Assembly (NCBI RefSeq): GCF_001515305.1
Contig: NZ_LNQV01000044.1
Coordinates: 1 to 34,925, forward strand
DNA from: Aquitalea pelogenes
GTDB lineage: Bacteria; Pseudomonadota; Gammaproteobacteria; Burkholderiales; Chromobacteriaceae
DNA length: 34,925 nt
Direction of reading: 5' to 3'
Positions within the stretch are counted from its first letter, which is position 1; each line of letters begins with the position of its first letter. Under the pieces are notes generated by a model. That model had not been told where the DNA came from. It ran no database searches and saw only the letters and a program-made list of their open reading frames with translations. Below are positions 18,945 to 27,021 of the stretch, one piece after another. The translations under genes were made by a program, and so were the position numbers.

Positions 18945-20312
18945 TTACAGGCGGGCAGCCACCTGACTGCCGCGTGCGGTCATCAGGCTGACCAGGACAA
19001 AGCTGAGCAGGGCCACGACCAGGCTCTGGTAGATGGGCAGGTTGGAATCCAGCCCATAACTCAGCATCGCCAGAATGGCCGTACCACAGCCCAGCACCAT
19101 GCTGACAATCGCCCCGGCAGTGGTGGCACGCGGCCAGAATATCGCGCCCAGCAAGGGCACCAGCATGCCTGCCACCAGCAGGTTGTAAGCCAGGGTCAAG
19201 GCGGTGAGCACGTCATGCACCACCATGGCCAGCAGCAGCACCACGCCCCCCACCAGCAAGGTCAGAATGCGGTTTAGCCACAAGCCACCCCGGTCGCTGA
19301 CGATCAGGTCTTCGCTCAGCGTGGTGGAGGCGGCCAGCAAGGCGGCACTGGCCGTGGACATCATGGCCGCCAGCGCGGCGGCAATCACCAGACCGCGGAT
19401 GCCATCAGGCAGGCCGTCCTTCACCATGGCGGCGAAGGCATTGGCCGGGACGGCCAGGTCCGGCAGCAATACCTTGGTAGCCATACCGATGGCCGCACAC
19501 ACCAGCCCGTACACAATGCAGTACAGCCCGGCAACGGTGCCGGCATAGCGCGCCACGCCGTCACTGCGCGCGGTAAACACCCGCTGCCAGATATCCTGGC
19601 CAATCAGGATGCCGAAGAAGTAAATGACAAAATAGGTGAGGATGGTGTCGCCACCAATGCTGGTAAAGCTGAAATAGGAAGCGGGCAGCTTGGCCTGCAA
19701 TTGCTCCCAGCCACCCACGCGGTGCAGGCAGATCGGCAGCAGGATGAACATCAGCCCGATGGTCTTGATCAGGAACTGCACGATGTCGGTCAGGGTCAGC
19801 GACCACATACCGCCGATGGTCGAGTACACCACCACCACGCCACCGCCGATCACGACCGCCAGCCAGAACGGCAGGGTGAACAGCACCTGCATCACCGTGG
19901 CAATGGCCAGCACCGAAGTGACACAGAGCATGACGGCATACAGCAGCATCACCAGCGCGCTGGTCCGCCGTGCCACGGTGTTGTAGCGGCGCTCCAGGAT
20001 CTGGGTGACGGTAAACACCTTCAGTTTCAGCAGGGGTTTGGCCAGAAACAGGTTCAGCACCAGAATGCCGCAGCCCAGCGCTGCACACAGCCAGAAACCG
20101 GAAATGCCGTACACATAGCCCAGCTTTACCGTACCCACGGTGGAGGCCCCACCCAGCACCGTGGCGGCCATGGTGCCCATGTAAAAACCCGGCCCCAGAT
20201 TACGCCCGGCTACCAGGAATTCTTCCCGGCTGGTGGCGCGGCGCATGCCCAGCCAGCCCAGCAATAACATGCTGGCGATATAAACGAACACGACAAAGAT
20301 ATCGAGTCCCAT
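18945..20312 (-). CDS. sodium:solute symporter (SSS family)
   Basis: 455 residues with about 13 membrane helices, beginning MGLDIFVVFVYIASMLLLGWLGMRRATSREEFLVAGRNLG. The RNLGPG segment after helix 1 and the long LATVMQVLFTLPFWLAVVIGGGVVVVYSTIGGMWSLTLTDIVQF stretch are typical of the SSS (solute:sodium symporter) family. GGAGAG precedes ATG 20312. It lies 89 bases after gbuA; a sodium:solute symporter also neighbours gbuA in Pseudomonas aeruginosa (from memory). It is therefore a good candidate for uptake of 4-guanidinobutyrate or a related guanidino acid. The substrate is inferred only from context. Confidence 0.87.
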   Translation of the reverse strand: MGLDIFVVFVYIASMLLLGWLGMRRATSREEFLVAGRNLGPGFYMGTMAATVLGGASTVGTVKLGYVYGISGFWLCAALGCGILVLNLFLAKPLLKLKVFTVTQILERRYNTVARRTSALVMLLYAVMLCVTSVLAIATVMQVLFTLPFWLAVVIGGGVVVVYSTIGGMWSLTLTDIVQFLIKTIGLMFILLPICLHRVGGWEQLQAKLPASYFSFTSIGGDTILTYFVIYFFGILIGQDIWQRVFTARSDGVARYAGTVAGLYCIVYGLVCAAIGMATKVLLPDLAVPANAFAAMVKDGLPDGIRGLVIAAALAAMMSTASAALLAASTTLSEDLIVSDRGGLWLNRILTLLVGGVVLLLAMVVHDVLTALTLAYNLLVAGMLVPLLGAIFWPRATTAGAIVSMVLGCGTAILAMLSYGLDSNLPIYQSLVVALLSFVLVSLMTARGSQVAARL

Positions 20313-20342
20313 GGTTGCTCTCCTTCAATCTGCCCTAGTGGC

Positions 20343-20374
20343 AATGTATTGGCGGTTCAAACGGAATGTATTGG
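20343..20374. repeat. direct repeat AATGTATTGG x2, 22-bp period
   Basis: AATGTATTGG occurs at 20343-20352 and 20365-20374, in the gap between gbuA and the symporter. A period of 22 bp is about two helix turns, so a protein could bind both on one DNA face. The role is unknown. Confidence 0.4.
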
Positions 20375-20401
20375 GCTGCTCTGCGGCAGCCTGATGGCGG
20401 T

Positions 20402-21358
20402 CTAGCGCCGGAAAGTGACGCCGGGCAGCACGCACAGCATCTCGAACAAGAGATTGGCTCCCAGCAAGGCGGTATTGCCGGTGGTGTCGTAAGGAGGGGA
20501 GACTTCAACCAGATCACAGCCCACCAGATTCAGGCCGTGACAGCCACGCACGATTTCCAGCGCCTGGACCGAAGTCAGTCCGGCCACTTCCGGCGTACCG
20601 GTGCCGGGTGCAAAAGCCGGGTCGATGCCGTCGATGTCAAAACTCAGGTATACCGGCCCGCCACCCAGTTGCTGGCGCACTTCCTGCATCAGCGGTTGCA
20701 AGGAACGGTTCCAGCACTCTTCCGCCGGTACCACGCGAAAACCCTGACGGCGTGCCCAGTCGAAATCCTCGGCCGCATAGCCGCTGCCACGCAGGCCGAT
20801 CTGTACCACGCGTCCTTGCGCCAGCAGTCCTTCTTCCTGCGCACGGCGGAAGGTGGTGCCGTGGGCAATCTTTTCGCCAAACATTTCGTCGTTGATGTCG
20901 GCATGGGCATCGACATGAATCAGCCCCACCGGGCCATGCTTGGCCGCGATGGCGCGCAGGATGGGCAGGGTGACGGTGTGATCGCCGCCCAGGCCCAGCG
21001 GAATCACCTCATGCTGCAACAACTCACGGTAGCCGGCTTCGATGCGCGCCACGCTGTCCAGCAGGTTGTAGGGGTTGGTGGCGATATCACCGATATCAGC
21101 CACTTGCAGGGTGTCGAAGGGCGCGGCACCGGTGCCCATGTTGTAGGGACGCAGCAGGACCGATTCATTACGGATTTCACGCGGGCCAAAACGGGTGCCG
21201 CTACGGTTGGAGGTGCCGATGTCCAGCGGCAGGCCGACAAACACGGCATCCAGCCCGGCGGCAGTGTCGGCCTTGGGCAGGCGCATCATGGTGGCAATGC
21301 CGCCAAACCGTGGCATGGCATTGCCACCCAAGGGCTGATTGTATTCAGTGATAGGCAT
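20402..21358 (-). CDS. gbuA: guanidinobutyrase (agmatinase/arginase-family ureohydrolase)
   Basis: 318 residues with all manganese motifs of the ureohydrolase fold: LGGDHTVTLP, HVDAHADIND and SFDIDGIDPAFAPGTGTPE. The N-terminal NQPLGGNAMPRFGGIATMMRLP and C-terminal SPPYDTTGNTALLGANLLFEMLCVLPG closely resemble GbuA of Pseudomonas aeruginosa as I recall it, rather than GpuA (guanidinopropionase) or SpeB (agmatinase). It hydrolyses 4-guanidinobutyrate to 4-aminobutyrate and urea, late in arginine or agmatine catabolism. CAGGAG precedes ATG 21358. It is divergent from a LysR gene and upstream of a symporter, the arrangement of an inducible uptake and use unit. Agmatinase activity cannot be excluded. 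Confidence 0.88.
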   Translation of the reverse strand: MPITEYNQPLGGNAMPRFGGIATMMRLPKADTAAGLDAVFVGLPLDIGTSNRSGTRFGPREIRNESVLLRPYNMGTGAAPFDTLQVADIGDIATNPYNLLDSVARIEAGYRELLQHEVIPLGLGGDHTVTLPILRAIAAKHGPVGLIHVDAHADINDEMFGEKIAHGTTFRRAQEEGLLAQGRVVQIGLRGSGYAAEDFDWARRQGFRVVPAEECWNRSLQPLMQEVRQQLGGGPVYLSFDIDGIDPAFAPGTGTPEVAGLTSVQALEIVRGCHGLNLVGCDLVEVSPPYDTTGNTALLGANLLFEMLCVLPGVTFRR

Positions 21359-21436
21359 GCTGACTCCTGAAACTGAGGTTGAGGGAAGCTCAGTCTATTC
21401 AGGCGGCAACTTGGGAAAAATCACCGTATTCCACTG

Positions 21437-21466
21437 TTTACATTGATAAATCTGAATGTGTGTAAT
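21437..21466 (+). promoter_or_regulatory. putative promoter of the gbuR-like LysR gene
   Basis: TTTACA (21437-21442) and TGTAAT (21461-21466) with an 18-bp spacer, 38 bp before the LysR start. TTTA-CATTGA-TAAA overlaps the -35 as a small dyad that could be the regulator's own site and also sits in the gbuA upstream region. Confidence 0.45.
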
Positions 21467-21503
21467 GACAGGCCTGACTCACCGCCAGTACCTGGGGAAA
21501 ACC

Positions 21504-22411
21504 ATGCTCAATACCCTGTCCAGCCTTGATTTACGCCTTATCAGGGTTTTTCGTGCCGTTGTCGATGCTGGTGGCATTTCAGCTGCCCAGTCCACCCTTA
21601 ACGTCAGCCAGTCCACCATCAGCAACCAGCTGGCCGCGCTTGAAACCCGGCTGGGTTATCGCCTGTGCGAGCGTGGCGCGCCGGCTTTGCCCTTACCGCC
21701 AAGGGTAGCCAGCTGCTCAATGCCAGCCGTCATCTGCTGGATGCCGCCGAGGCTTTCTGCGTGGAAGCACGCCAGCTGGAGCGCAAACTGGTAGGACAGT
21801 TGCGCATAGGCGTGGTGGGGCACACCACCATGCGCGCCCATGCCCGCCTGTCGGAAACCATTCGCCGCTTCCGTCAACGCGAAGAGTCGGTCGAGCTGAT
21901 GTTATCCATGCTGCCGCCCGGCACACTGGAAGAAGCACTGATCAACGGCGACATCCATCTGGGCATCGGCTATTTCTGGCACCGCGCGCCCAGCCTGCAA
22001 TACCTGCCCCTGTTTACCGAACACCAGCTGGCTTATTGCGGCCAGGAGCACCCGTTGTTCTTGCAGGCGGGGAATATATCGGTGGAAGAAGCCGCCCGGC
22101 ATGACTGGGCGTGGCGCAGCTATCCGCTGCCAGACATCCCGCTACCGGTGGAAAACTGGCGCGTCACCGCGCGCGCCGACAATATGGAAGCCATGGCCGT
22201 GCTGATTCTGTCCGGCCATCACCTCGGTTTTCTGCCGGAGCACTTCGCCCGCCCCATGGTGGAACAGGGCATGCTGCGGGCACTCAATGCGGCGCAGCTG
22301 TGTTACCACCCCACTTTTCACCTGGTGACACGGCAAAACGCCAGGCAAAGCGAGGTGGTCCGCGCCTTCACCCAGGATTTGCTGGCGGCACACCAGTTAC
22401 CTGCCAGCTAA
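21504..22411 (+). pseudogene. LysR-family regulator of gbuA (GbuR-like), one-base frameshift
   Basis: Residues 1-54 (MLNTLSSLDLRLIRVFRAVVDAGGISAAQSTL to GYRLCERG) are in one frame. The remainder (AGFALTAKGSQLLNASRHLLDAAEAFC onward, ending 22411) is in the next. One C added in GGCGCGCC near 21677 restores ERGRAGFALTAKG and about 302 residues, normal LysR size. The helix-turn-helix is complete (about 18-60), and the effector domain is LVGQLRIGVVGHTTMRAHARLSE onward. It is divergent from gbuA across 145 bases, so it is the likely guanidinobutyrate-responsive activator. The lesion looks like a missing base in sequencing rather than loss of function, but this cannot be settled here. Confidence 0.82.
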
Positions 22412-22437
22412 ACACTTTGGCCCGACTACTGGCCGTA

Positions 22438-23079
22438 TCAGGGCGCCAGTCGCACCCGTTGCCAGCTGGCATCGGCTTGCAGCAGGTAGACCACGCGGTC
22501 GTGCAGTCGGCTGGGGCGGCCCTGCCAGAACTCCACCCGGTCGGGAATCACCGCATAACCACCCCAGTGCGGCGGGCGCGGTACATGCAGCGGATGCTTG
22601 ACGCCAAACATGGCGGCACGGCTTACCAGCACGTTCTTGGAGCTGATCTCGGTGCTCTGTTCGCTGGCCCAGGCACCCAGCCGGCTGGTATAGGGACGGC
22701 TGGCAAAATAAGCGTCAGACACTTCCGGTGCCACTTGCTGCACCCGGCCTTCCACGCGCACCTGGCGTTCCAGTTCTGGCCAGAAAAAGGTAATGGAAAC
22801 AAAGGGATTGTCCGCCAGCTGCTGACCCTTGCGGCTGAGATAGTTGGTGTAGAACACCAGCTGGCCGTTTTCCACGCCCTTGAGCAGCACGATGCGTGCA
22901 GTGGGGCGGCCATCGGCACCGACTGTCGCCACGTTCATCGCAGTGGGTTCGTGGACCTGCGCGGTCATAGCCTCGTTCAGCCATACTTCGAACTGTGCGA
23001 TGGCATCGGGCAGGCAGTCGTCCGGGGACAGTTCTTTCTTCGAATAATCCTGGCGGATATCGGCAAGATTCAGCGACAT
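22438..23079 (-). CDS. pdxH: pyridoxamine 5'-phosphate oxidase
   Basis: 213 residues, the standard PNPOx length. It is an FMN split-barrel enzyme: [63 protein letters not shown] (FMN-binding), and a C-terminal [30 protein letters not shown], the family signature that binds pyridoxal phosphate. It makes pyridoxal 5'-phosphate from pyridoxine or pyridoxamine phosphate. It is convergent with the LysR gene and divergent from hemA. Nothing unusual. Confidence 0.96.
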   Translation of the reverse strand: MSLNLADIRQDYSKKELSPDDCLPDAIAQFEVWLNEAMTAQVHEPTAMNVATVGADGRPTARIVLLKGVENGQLVFYTNYLSRKGQQLADNPFVSITFFWPELERQVRVEGRVQQVAPEVSDAYFASRPYTSRLGAWASEQSTEISSKNVLVSRAAMFGVKHPLHVPRPPHWGGYAVIPDRVEFWQGRPSRLHDRVVYLLQADASWQRVRLAP

Positions 23080-23262
23080 ATCGCTCTCCTGTTTCAGTAT
23101 GCCGCCATGTTAAGACAGAAGACGACCCGGCGGGTAGCCATCCACACCGTGGAAGAATGTGCGCCGCTGCGTGGCATTTGCACCGCAAAGCCCCGGAATT
23201 GGGGACGTTGACGATTAACTTAGGCTAGAATATGGCCTTTCCCCTGCAGCCCTGTTCCGCCC

Positions 23263-24516
23263 ATGCATCTGGTTGCCTTTGGCCTGAATCACCACACAGC
23301 TCCGCTATCGGTGCGCGAGAAGCTTGCCTTCCCGGCCGAGGTGCTGCCCAACGCACTGGAAAGCCTGGTCGGCTCGCAGGCGGCACGTGAGGCGGCCATT
23401 GTTTCCACCTGCAACCGCACGGAAATCTACTGCAACAGCAATAATCCGGAGCAGGCCTTGCAATGGCTGTCGCAATACCATGGCCTGCCGGTGGAAGAAC
23501 TGCGCCCCTACCTGTACCAGCTGGATGCCAGCAGCGCGGCACGCCATGCTTTCCGCGTGGCCTCGGGCCTGGATTCCATGGTGCTGGGTGAAACCCAGAT
23601 CCTGGGCCAGCTGAAAGATGCAGTACGGACGGCAGAAAATGTCGGCACGCTGGGTTCGCTGCTCAACGGCCTGTTCCAGCGTACCTTTGCCGTGGCCAAG
23701 GAAGTACGCAGCAGCACGGCGGTGGGTTCCAGTTCGGTATCCATGTCCGCTGCAGCGGTGAAGCTGGCCGAGCAGATCTTCCCCACCATTGGCGAACTGA
23801 ACATCCTGTTCATCGGCGCCGGGGAGATGATCGAACTGGTGGCCACCCACTTTGCCGCCCGCGAACCCTCCTGTATCACCATTGCCAACCGCACACTGGA
23901 GCGGGGGCAGAAACTGGCCGAGCAGTTTGGTGGCAATGCCATCACCCTGTCCGAGCTGCCCGACGTGTTGCACCGCTACGATGTGGTGGTCACCTCCACC
24001 GCCAGCCAGCTGCCCTTGGTGGGCAAGGGCCTGGTGGAGCGCGCGCTCAAGGCACGCCGCCACCGCCCCATCTTCATGCTGGACCTGGCGGTGCCGCGCG
24101 ATATCGAAATCGAAGTCGGCAAGCTGAATGATGTCTACCTGTACACGGTGGACGACATTGCCAGCATCGTGGAAGTCGGCAAGGAAGCCCGCCAGAGCGC
24201 GGCGGAAGAAGCCGAATCCATCATCCAGGCCCGCGTGGCCGAATTCAACGACTGGCTGAAGAAGCGCGAAACCGTACCGCTGATCCGCGCCCTGCGCGAT
24301 GAAGCCGAGCGCACGCGCCGCCATGCGCTGGAGGCTGCACTCAAGCAGCTGGCCAAGGGCACGGAACCGGAAAAGGTGCTGGAAAGCCTGTCGTTGCAAC
24401 TCACTAACAAACTGATGCACCCGCCCACCCAGGCCTTGTCCTCGGGCAGCGGCGCGGAGCATGCGGCCGTGGTGGAAACCATCGCCCGCCTGTACCGCTT
24501 ACACCCGGAGTCGTAA
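23263..24516 (+). CDS. hemA: glutamyl-tRNA reductase
   Basis: 417 residues. The catalytic Cys50 lies in [37 protein letters not shown] is the family signature. The NADPH-binding domain contains [17 protein letters not shown] (about 183-200). The C-terminal helical dimerisation domain ends near [10 protein letters not shown]. It reduces glutamyl-tRNA to glutamate-1-semialdehyde, the first step of C5 haem synthesis. Its TAA stop overlaps the prfA ATG by one base (24516), the common hemA-prfA coupling. A TAGAAT -10-like box lies at 23226-23231 without a well-spaced -35. No clear ribosome site precedes ATG 23263. Confidence 0.96.
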   Translation: MHLVAFGLNHHTAPLSVREKLAFPAEVLPNALESLVGSQAAREAAIVSTCNRTEIYCNSNNPEQALQWLSQYHGLPVEELRPYLYQLDASSAARHAFRVASGLDSMVLGETQILGQLKDAVRTAENVGTLGSLLNGLFQRTFAVAKEVRSSTAVGSSSVSMSAAAVKLAEQIFPTIGELNILFIGAGEMIELVATHFAAREPSCITIANRTLERGQKLAEQFGGNAITLSELPDVLHRYDVVVTSTASQLPLVGKGLVERALKARRHRPIFMLDLAVPRDIEIEVGKLNDVYLYTVDDIASIVEVGKEARQSAAEEAESIIQARVAEFNDWLKKRETVPLIRALRDEAERTRRHALEAALKQLAKGTEPEKVLESLSLQLTNKLMHPPTQALSSGSGAEHAAVVETIARLYRLHPES

Positions 24517-25592
24517 TGAAACCGTCGATTGCGACAAAACTGTCGCAGTTGGCCGATCGTCTGGAAGAAGTCACCCATCTTCTGGCCAGCGAATCGGCCA
24601 CTGCCGATATGGATCAGTTCCGCAAACTGACCCGTGAACACGCCGAGCTGACCCCGGTCGTGGAAACCTTCCAGCAATACCAGCAGTGCGAAAACGATAT
24701 CGCCACCGCAGGTGAAATGCTGTCCGATCCGGACATGAAGGAATTTGCCCAGCTGGAAATCGACGAAGGTCGGGACAAGCTGGCCGCGCTGGAGCTGGAG
24801 CTGCAAAAACTGCTGCTGCCCAAAGACCCCAACGACGAAAAGAACATCTTTCTGGAAATCCGCGCCGGCACCGGCGGCGACGAAGCCGCATTGTTTGCTG
24901 CCGACCTGCTGCGCATGTACACCCGTTTTGCCGAACGCAACCGCTGGCAGGTGGAAATCGTCTCTGCCAGCGAGTCGGACCTGGGCGGCTACAAGGAAGC
25001 CATTGTCCGCATCATCGGCTTCGGTGCTTACTCCAAGCTGAAATTCGAATCCGGCGGTCACCGCGTGCAGCGCGTTCCCGCCACCGAAACCCAGGGCCGC
25101 ATCCATACCTCGGCCTGCACCGTGGCAGTGATGGCCGAAGCGGACGAACTGGTGGATGTGGTGCTGAACCCGGCCGACCTGCGCATCGACACCTTCCGCG
25201 CCAGCGGTGCCGGTGGCCAGCACATCAACAAGACCGACTCCGCAGTCCGTATCACCCACCTGCCCACCGGCATTGTGGCGGAGTGTCAGGATGGCCGTTC
25301 GCAGCATGCCAACAAGGCCAGCGCCATGCAGGTACTGGCAGCGCGCATCAATGACATCCAGCGCCGCGAGCAGCAGCAGAAGGAAGCAGCTGAGCGCAAG
25401 AGCCTGATCGGCTCCGGCGACCGCTCCGAGCGCATCCGCACCTACAACTATCCGCAAGGCCGCATTACCGACCACCGTATCAATCTGACGCTGTACAAGC
25501 TGGATTACGTGATGGATGGTGATCTGGTCGAACTGACCGACGCGCTGATTGCCGAACAGCAAACCGAGCTGCTGGCTGCACTGGGCGACTGA
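24516..25592 (+). CDS. prfA: peptide chain release factor 1
   Basis: 358 residues, the usual RF1 length. The tripeptide codon-reading region has [25 protein letters not shown] with the RF1-specific PAT motif, so it reads UAA and UAG. The GGQ catalytic motif is in [25 protein letters not shown] (Gln about 235), which triggers peptide release. An N-terminal helical domain spans about 1-110. It is translationally coupled to hemA. The methyltransferase gene prmC, often next, is not downstream here. Confidence 0.97.
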   Translation: MKPSIATKLSQLADRLEEVTHLLASESATADMDQFRKLTREHAELTPVVETFQQYQQCENDIATAGEMLSDPDMKEFAQLEIDEGRDKLAALELELQKLLLPKDPNDEKNIFLEIRAGTGGDEAALFAADLLRMYTRFAERNRWQVEIVSASESDLGGYKEAIVRIIGFGAYSKLKFESGGHRVQRVPATETQGRIHTSACTVAVMAEADELVDVVLNPADLRIDTFRASGAGGQHINKTDSAVRITHLPTGIVAECQDGRSQHANKASAMQVLAARINDIQRREQQQKEAAERKSLIGSGDRSERIRTYNYPQGRITDHRINLTLYKLDYVMDGDLVELTDALIAEQQTELLAALGD

Positions 25593-25617
25593 CACCCGGA
25601 ATTGCCCATCATGCGGT

Positions 25618-25646
25618 TTGCCCCAGCCGGCACATCGTTGTACACT
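25618..25646 (+). promoter_or_regulatory. putative promoter after prfA
   Basis: TTGCCC (25618-25623) and TACACT (25641-25646) are separated by 17 bp. This predicts a start near 25653, directly before a foldable stretch ended by an intrinsic terminator, and independent of prfA. Confidence 0.45.
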
Positions 25647-25652
25647 CGGAAC

Positions 25653-25744
25653 CCGAAAAAGCAGCCCCCTGGCAACAGGGAGCACAGGGCATTGCCCCCG
25701 GTGCTTTTTCTCCGAATCTTGAGGCCACGCAAGTGGCCTTTTTT
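25653..25744 (+). ncRNA. candidate small structured RNA
   Basis: No gene lies here. A 9-bp stem GAAAAAGCA (25655-25663) and TGCTTTTTC (25702-25710) encloses two hairpins: CCCTG-GCAA-CAGGG (25667-25680, a GNRA-type loop) and GGGC-ATT-GCCC (25687-25697). Together they form a three-way junction. A strong terminator follows at 25722-25744. With the promoter-like pair upstream this would make an RNA of about 92 bases. I do not recognise a known family. It could instead be only the tail of the prfA message. Confidence 0.4.
25722..25744 (+). terminator. intrinsic terminator downstream of prfA
   Basis: A perfect 7-bp stem AGGCCAC-GCAA-GTGGCCT is followed by a T run (25739-25744). It ends the hemA-prfA message and the candidate small RNA. 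Confidence 0.85.
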
Positions 25745-25778
25745 CTTGCCCGCTTGCCAGCCGTACCAAATGGCAGAC

Positions 25779-25817
25779 AAAAAAAATCGGCCGGGTCACA
25801 GAGGCAGGACCCGACCG
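25779..25817 (-). terminator. minus-strand intrinsic terminator in a gene-free gap
   Basis: Read on the minus strand, a stem CGG-CGGGTC/GACCCG-CCG with one mismatch is followed by eight T (A-run 25779-25786). No credible minus-strand gene precedes it between 25818 and 26098, where I see no other feature. It implies a short unannotated minus-strand RNA or a barrier against stray transcription. Confidence 0.5.
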
Positions 25818-26098
25818 TTCCCAACGTGGAGATGGTGGAAAGCGTGATTACCGACAAGCTGGCTGCTTGCCGCAGAAAAACCGACCGTGCGCCTGATGAC
25901 GGTGTCCGGGCATATCAGCCATGCAAACAACACATCAGTCGCACAAACAAGCCGGGATGGCCGACTTGCTGAAATAAAATGCTTCAGGTGAAACAAGCTG
26001 CACTTTGCCCTGACAGATCAACGGGCTAGCTACAAGGATAACCAGCCCCTGCTCGCCTGACAAAGCAGTTATAATCATGCCAGCCATGAATAAACAGC

Positions 26099-27015
26099 AT
26101 GAATCCGATGAAACTGCCTCCCTTAAATGCCTTGCGGGTCTTTGTTGCCGCCGCCGAACACCTGTCCTTTACCCGCGCAGCCAACGCCCTGCACCTGACG
26201 CAGGGTGCCGTGAGCCGGCACGTGCAAACCCTGGAGGAGTTTTATGGCACCAGTCTGTTCATCCGCCAGGCACGCGGCCTGGCGCTGACCGCCGAGGGTG
26301 AAGCCCTGGTCAAGCCGGCGCGTGACGCCTTCCAGCTGCTGCACGAGGCCAGCGAAATGCTGCGCCTGCGCCAAAGCGGGCTGCGGGTGCGCATACCGCC
26401 CACCCCGGCCATGCGCTGGGTGCTGCCCAACCTGCCGGACTTCCAGACCCGCTATCCGGAATACACCCTGCACCTGATTACCCAGCTGATTCACGACAAG
26501 CCGTTCAACCGCGCCGAATACGACCTGGCCATCATCGGCATGCCGCGTCCCGAGGTGTATACCGACATGCGCATCGAGTGCATCTGCCGCGAAAAGCTGG
26601 TGCCGGTCTGCTCGCCTTCCTTGCTGGTAGGGCCGCATCCGCTGCGACCCCGGAGGATTTGCAATACCACACCCTGCTGCATCCCTGGCGGGATCAGGAT
26701 GTATGGGATCGCTGGCTGAAACTGGCCGGGGTGAGCAATATCAACCCGGAGAGCGGCGTGACCTTTGATGCGCTGGAATATGCGTTGCATGCGGCGGCGG
26801 CAGGCATGGGCGTGACACTGGCGCAGGTTTCAATGGTGAACGATGACATCCAGCGCGGACGGCTGGTGATTCCGTTTGATACCGTGCTGGAAACCGAGTG
26901 GGCGTATTACCTGATGTACTCACACGAGATGGCCCAGCAACCCAAGATCCGCGCTTTCCGCGACTGGCTGATTGCCACGCTGGAACGCAGCGAGGCCATC
27001 AGCCGCAGCATGTAG
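26099..27015 (+). pseudogene. LysR-family regulator (GcvA-like), one-base frameshift
   Basis: The start ATG 26099 gives MNPMKLPPLNALRVFVAAAEHLSFTRAANALHLTQGAVSRHVQTLEEFYG, a GcvA-type helix-turn-helix. The frame changes near 26644-26647: one G added in CCGCTGCGACC restores HPLATPEDLQYHTLLHPWRDQDVW, giving about 305 residues ending SRSM at 27015. The effector domain spans about 93-295. GcvA-like LysR proteins control varied neighbouring genes. Here the upstream gap of 506 bases has no divergent gene, so no target is evident. It is convergent with the hybrid kinase gene. The lesion is again a single missing base. Confidence 0.82.
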
Positions 27016-27021
27016 CACGGT

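Noticed and set aside
23208-23231. TTGACG and TAGAAT as the hemA promoter.
   Set aside because: The spacer is only 12 bp, far from 16-18. The -10-like box may be real but the pair is not a normal promoter.
25653-25744. A known riboswitch, 6S or 4.5S RNA.
   Set aside because: The sequence and fold do not match those RNAs as I know them, and no regulated gene follows directly.
24135-25799. A 554-codon minus-strand open frame opposite hemA and prfA.
   Set aside because: The plus strand holds two unmistakable conserved genes; the antisense frame is a by-product of their codon use.
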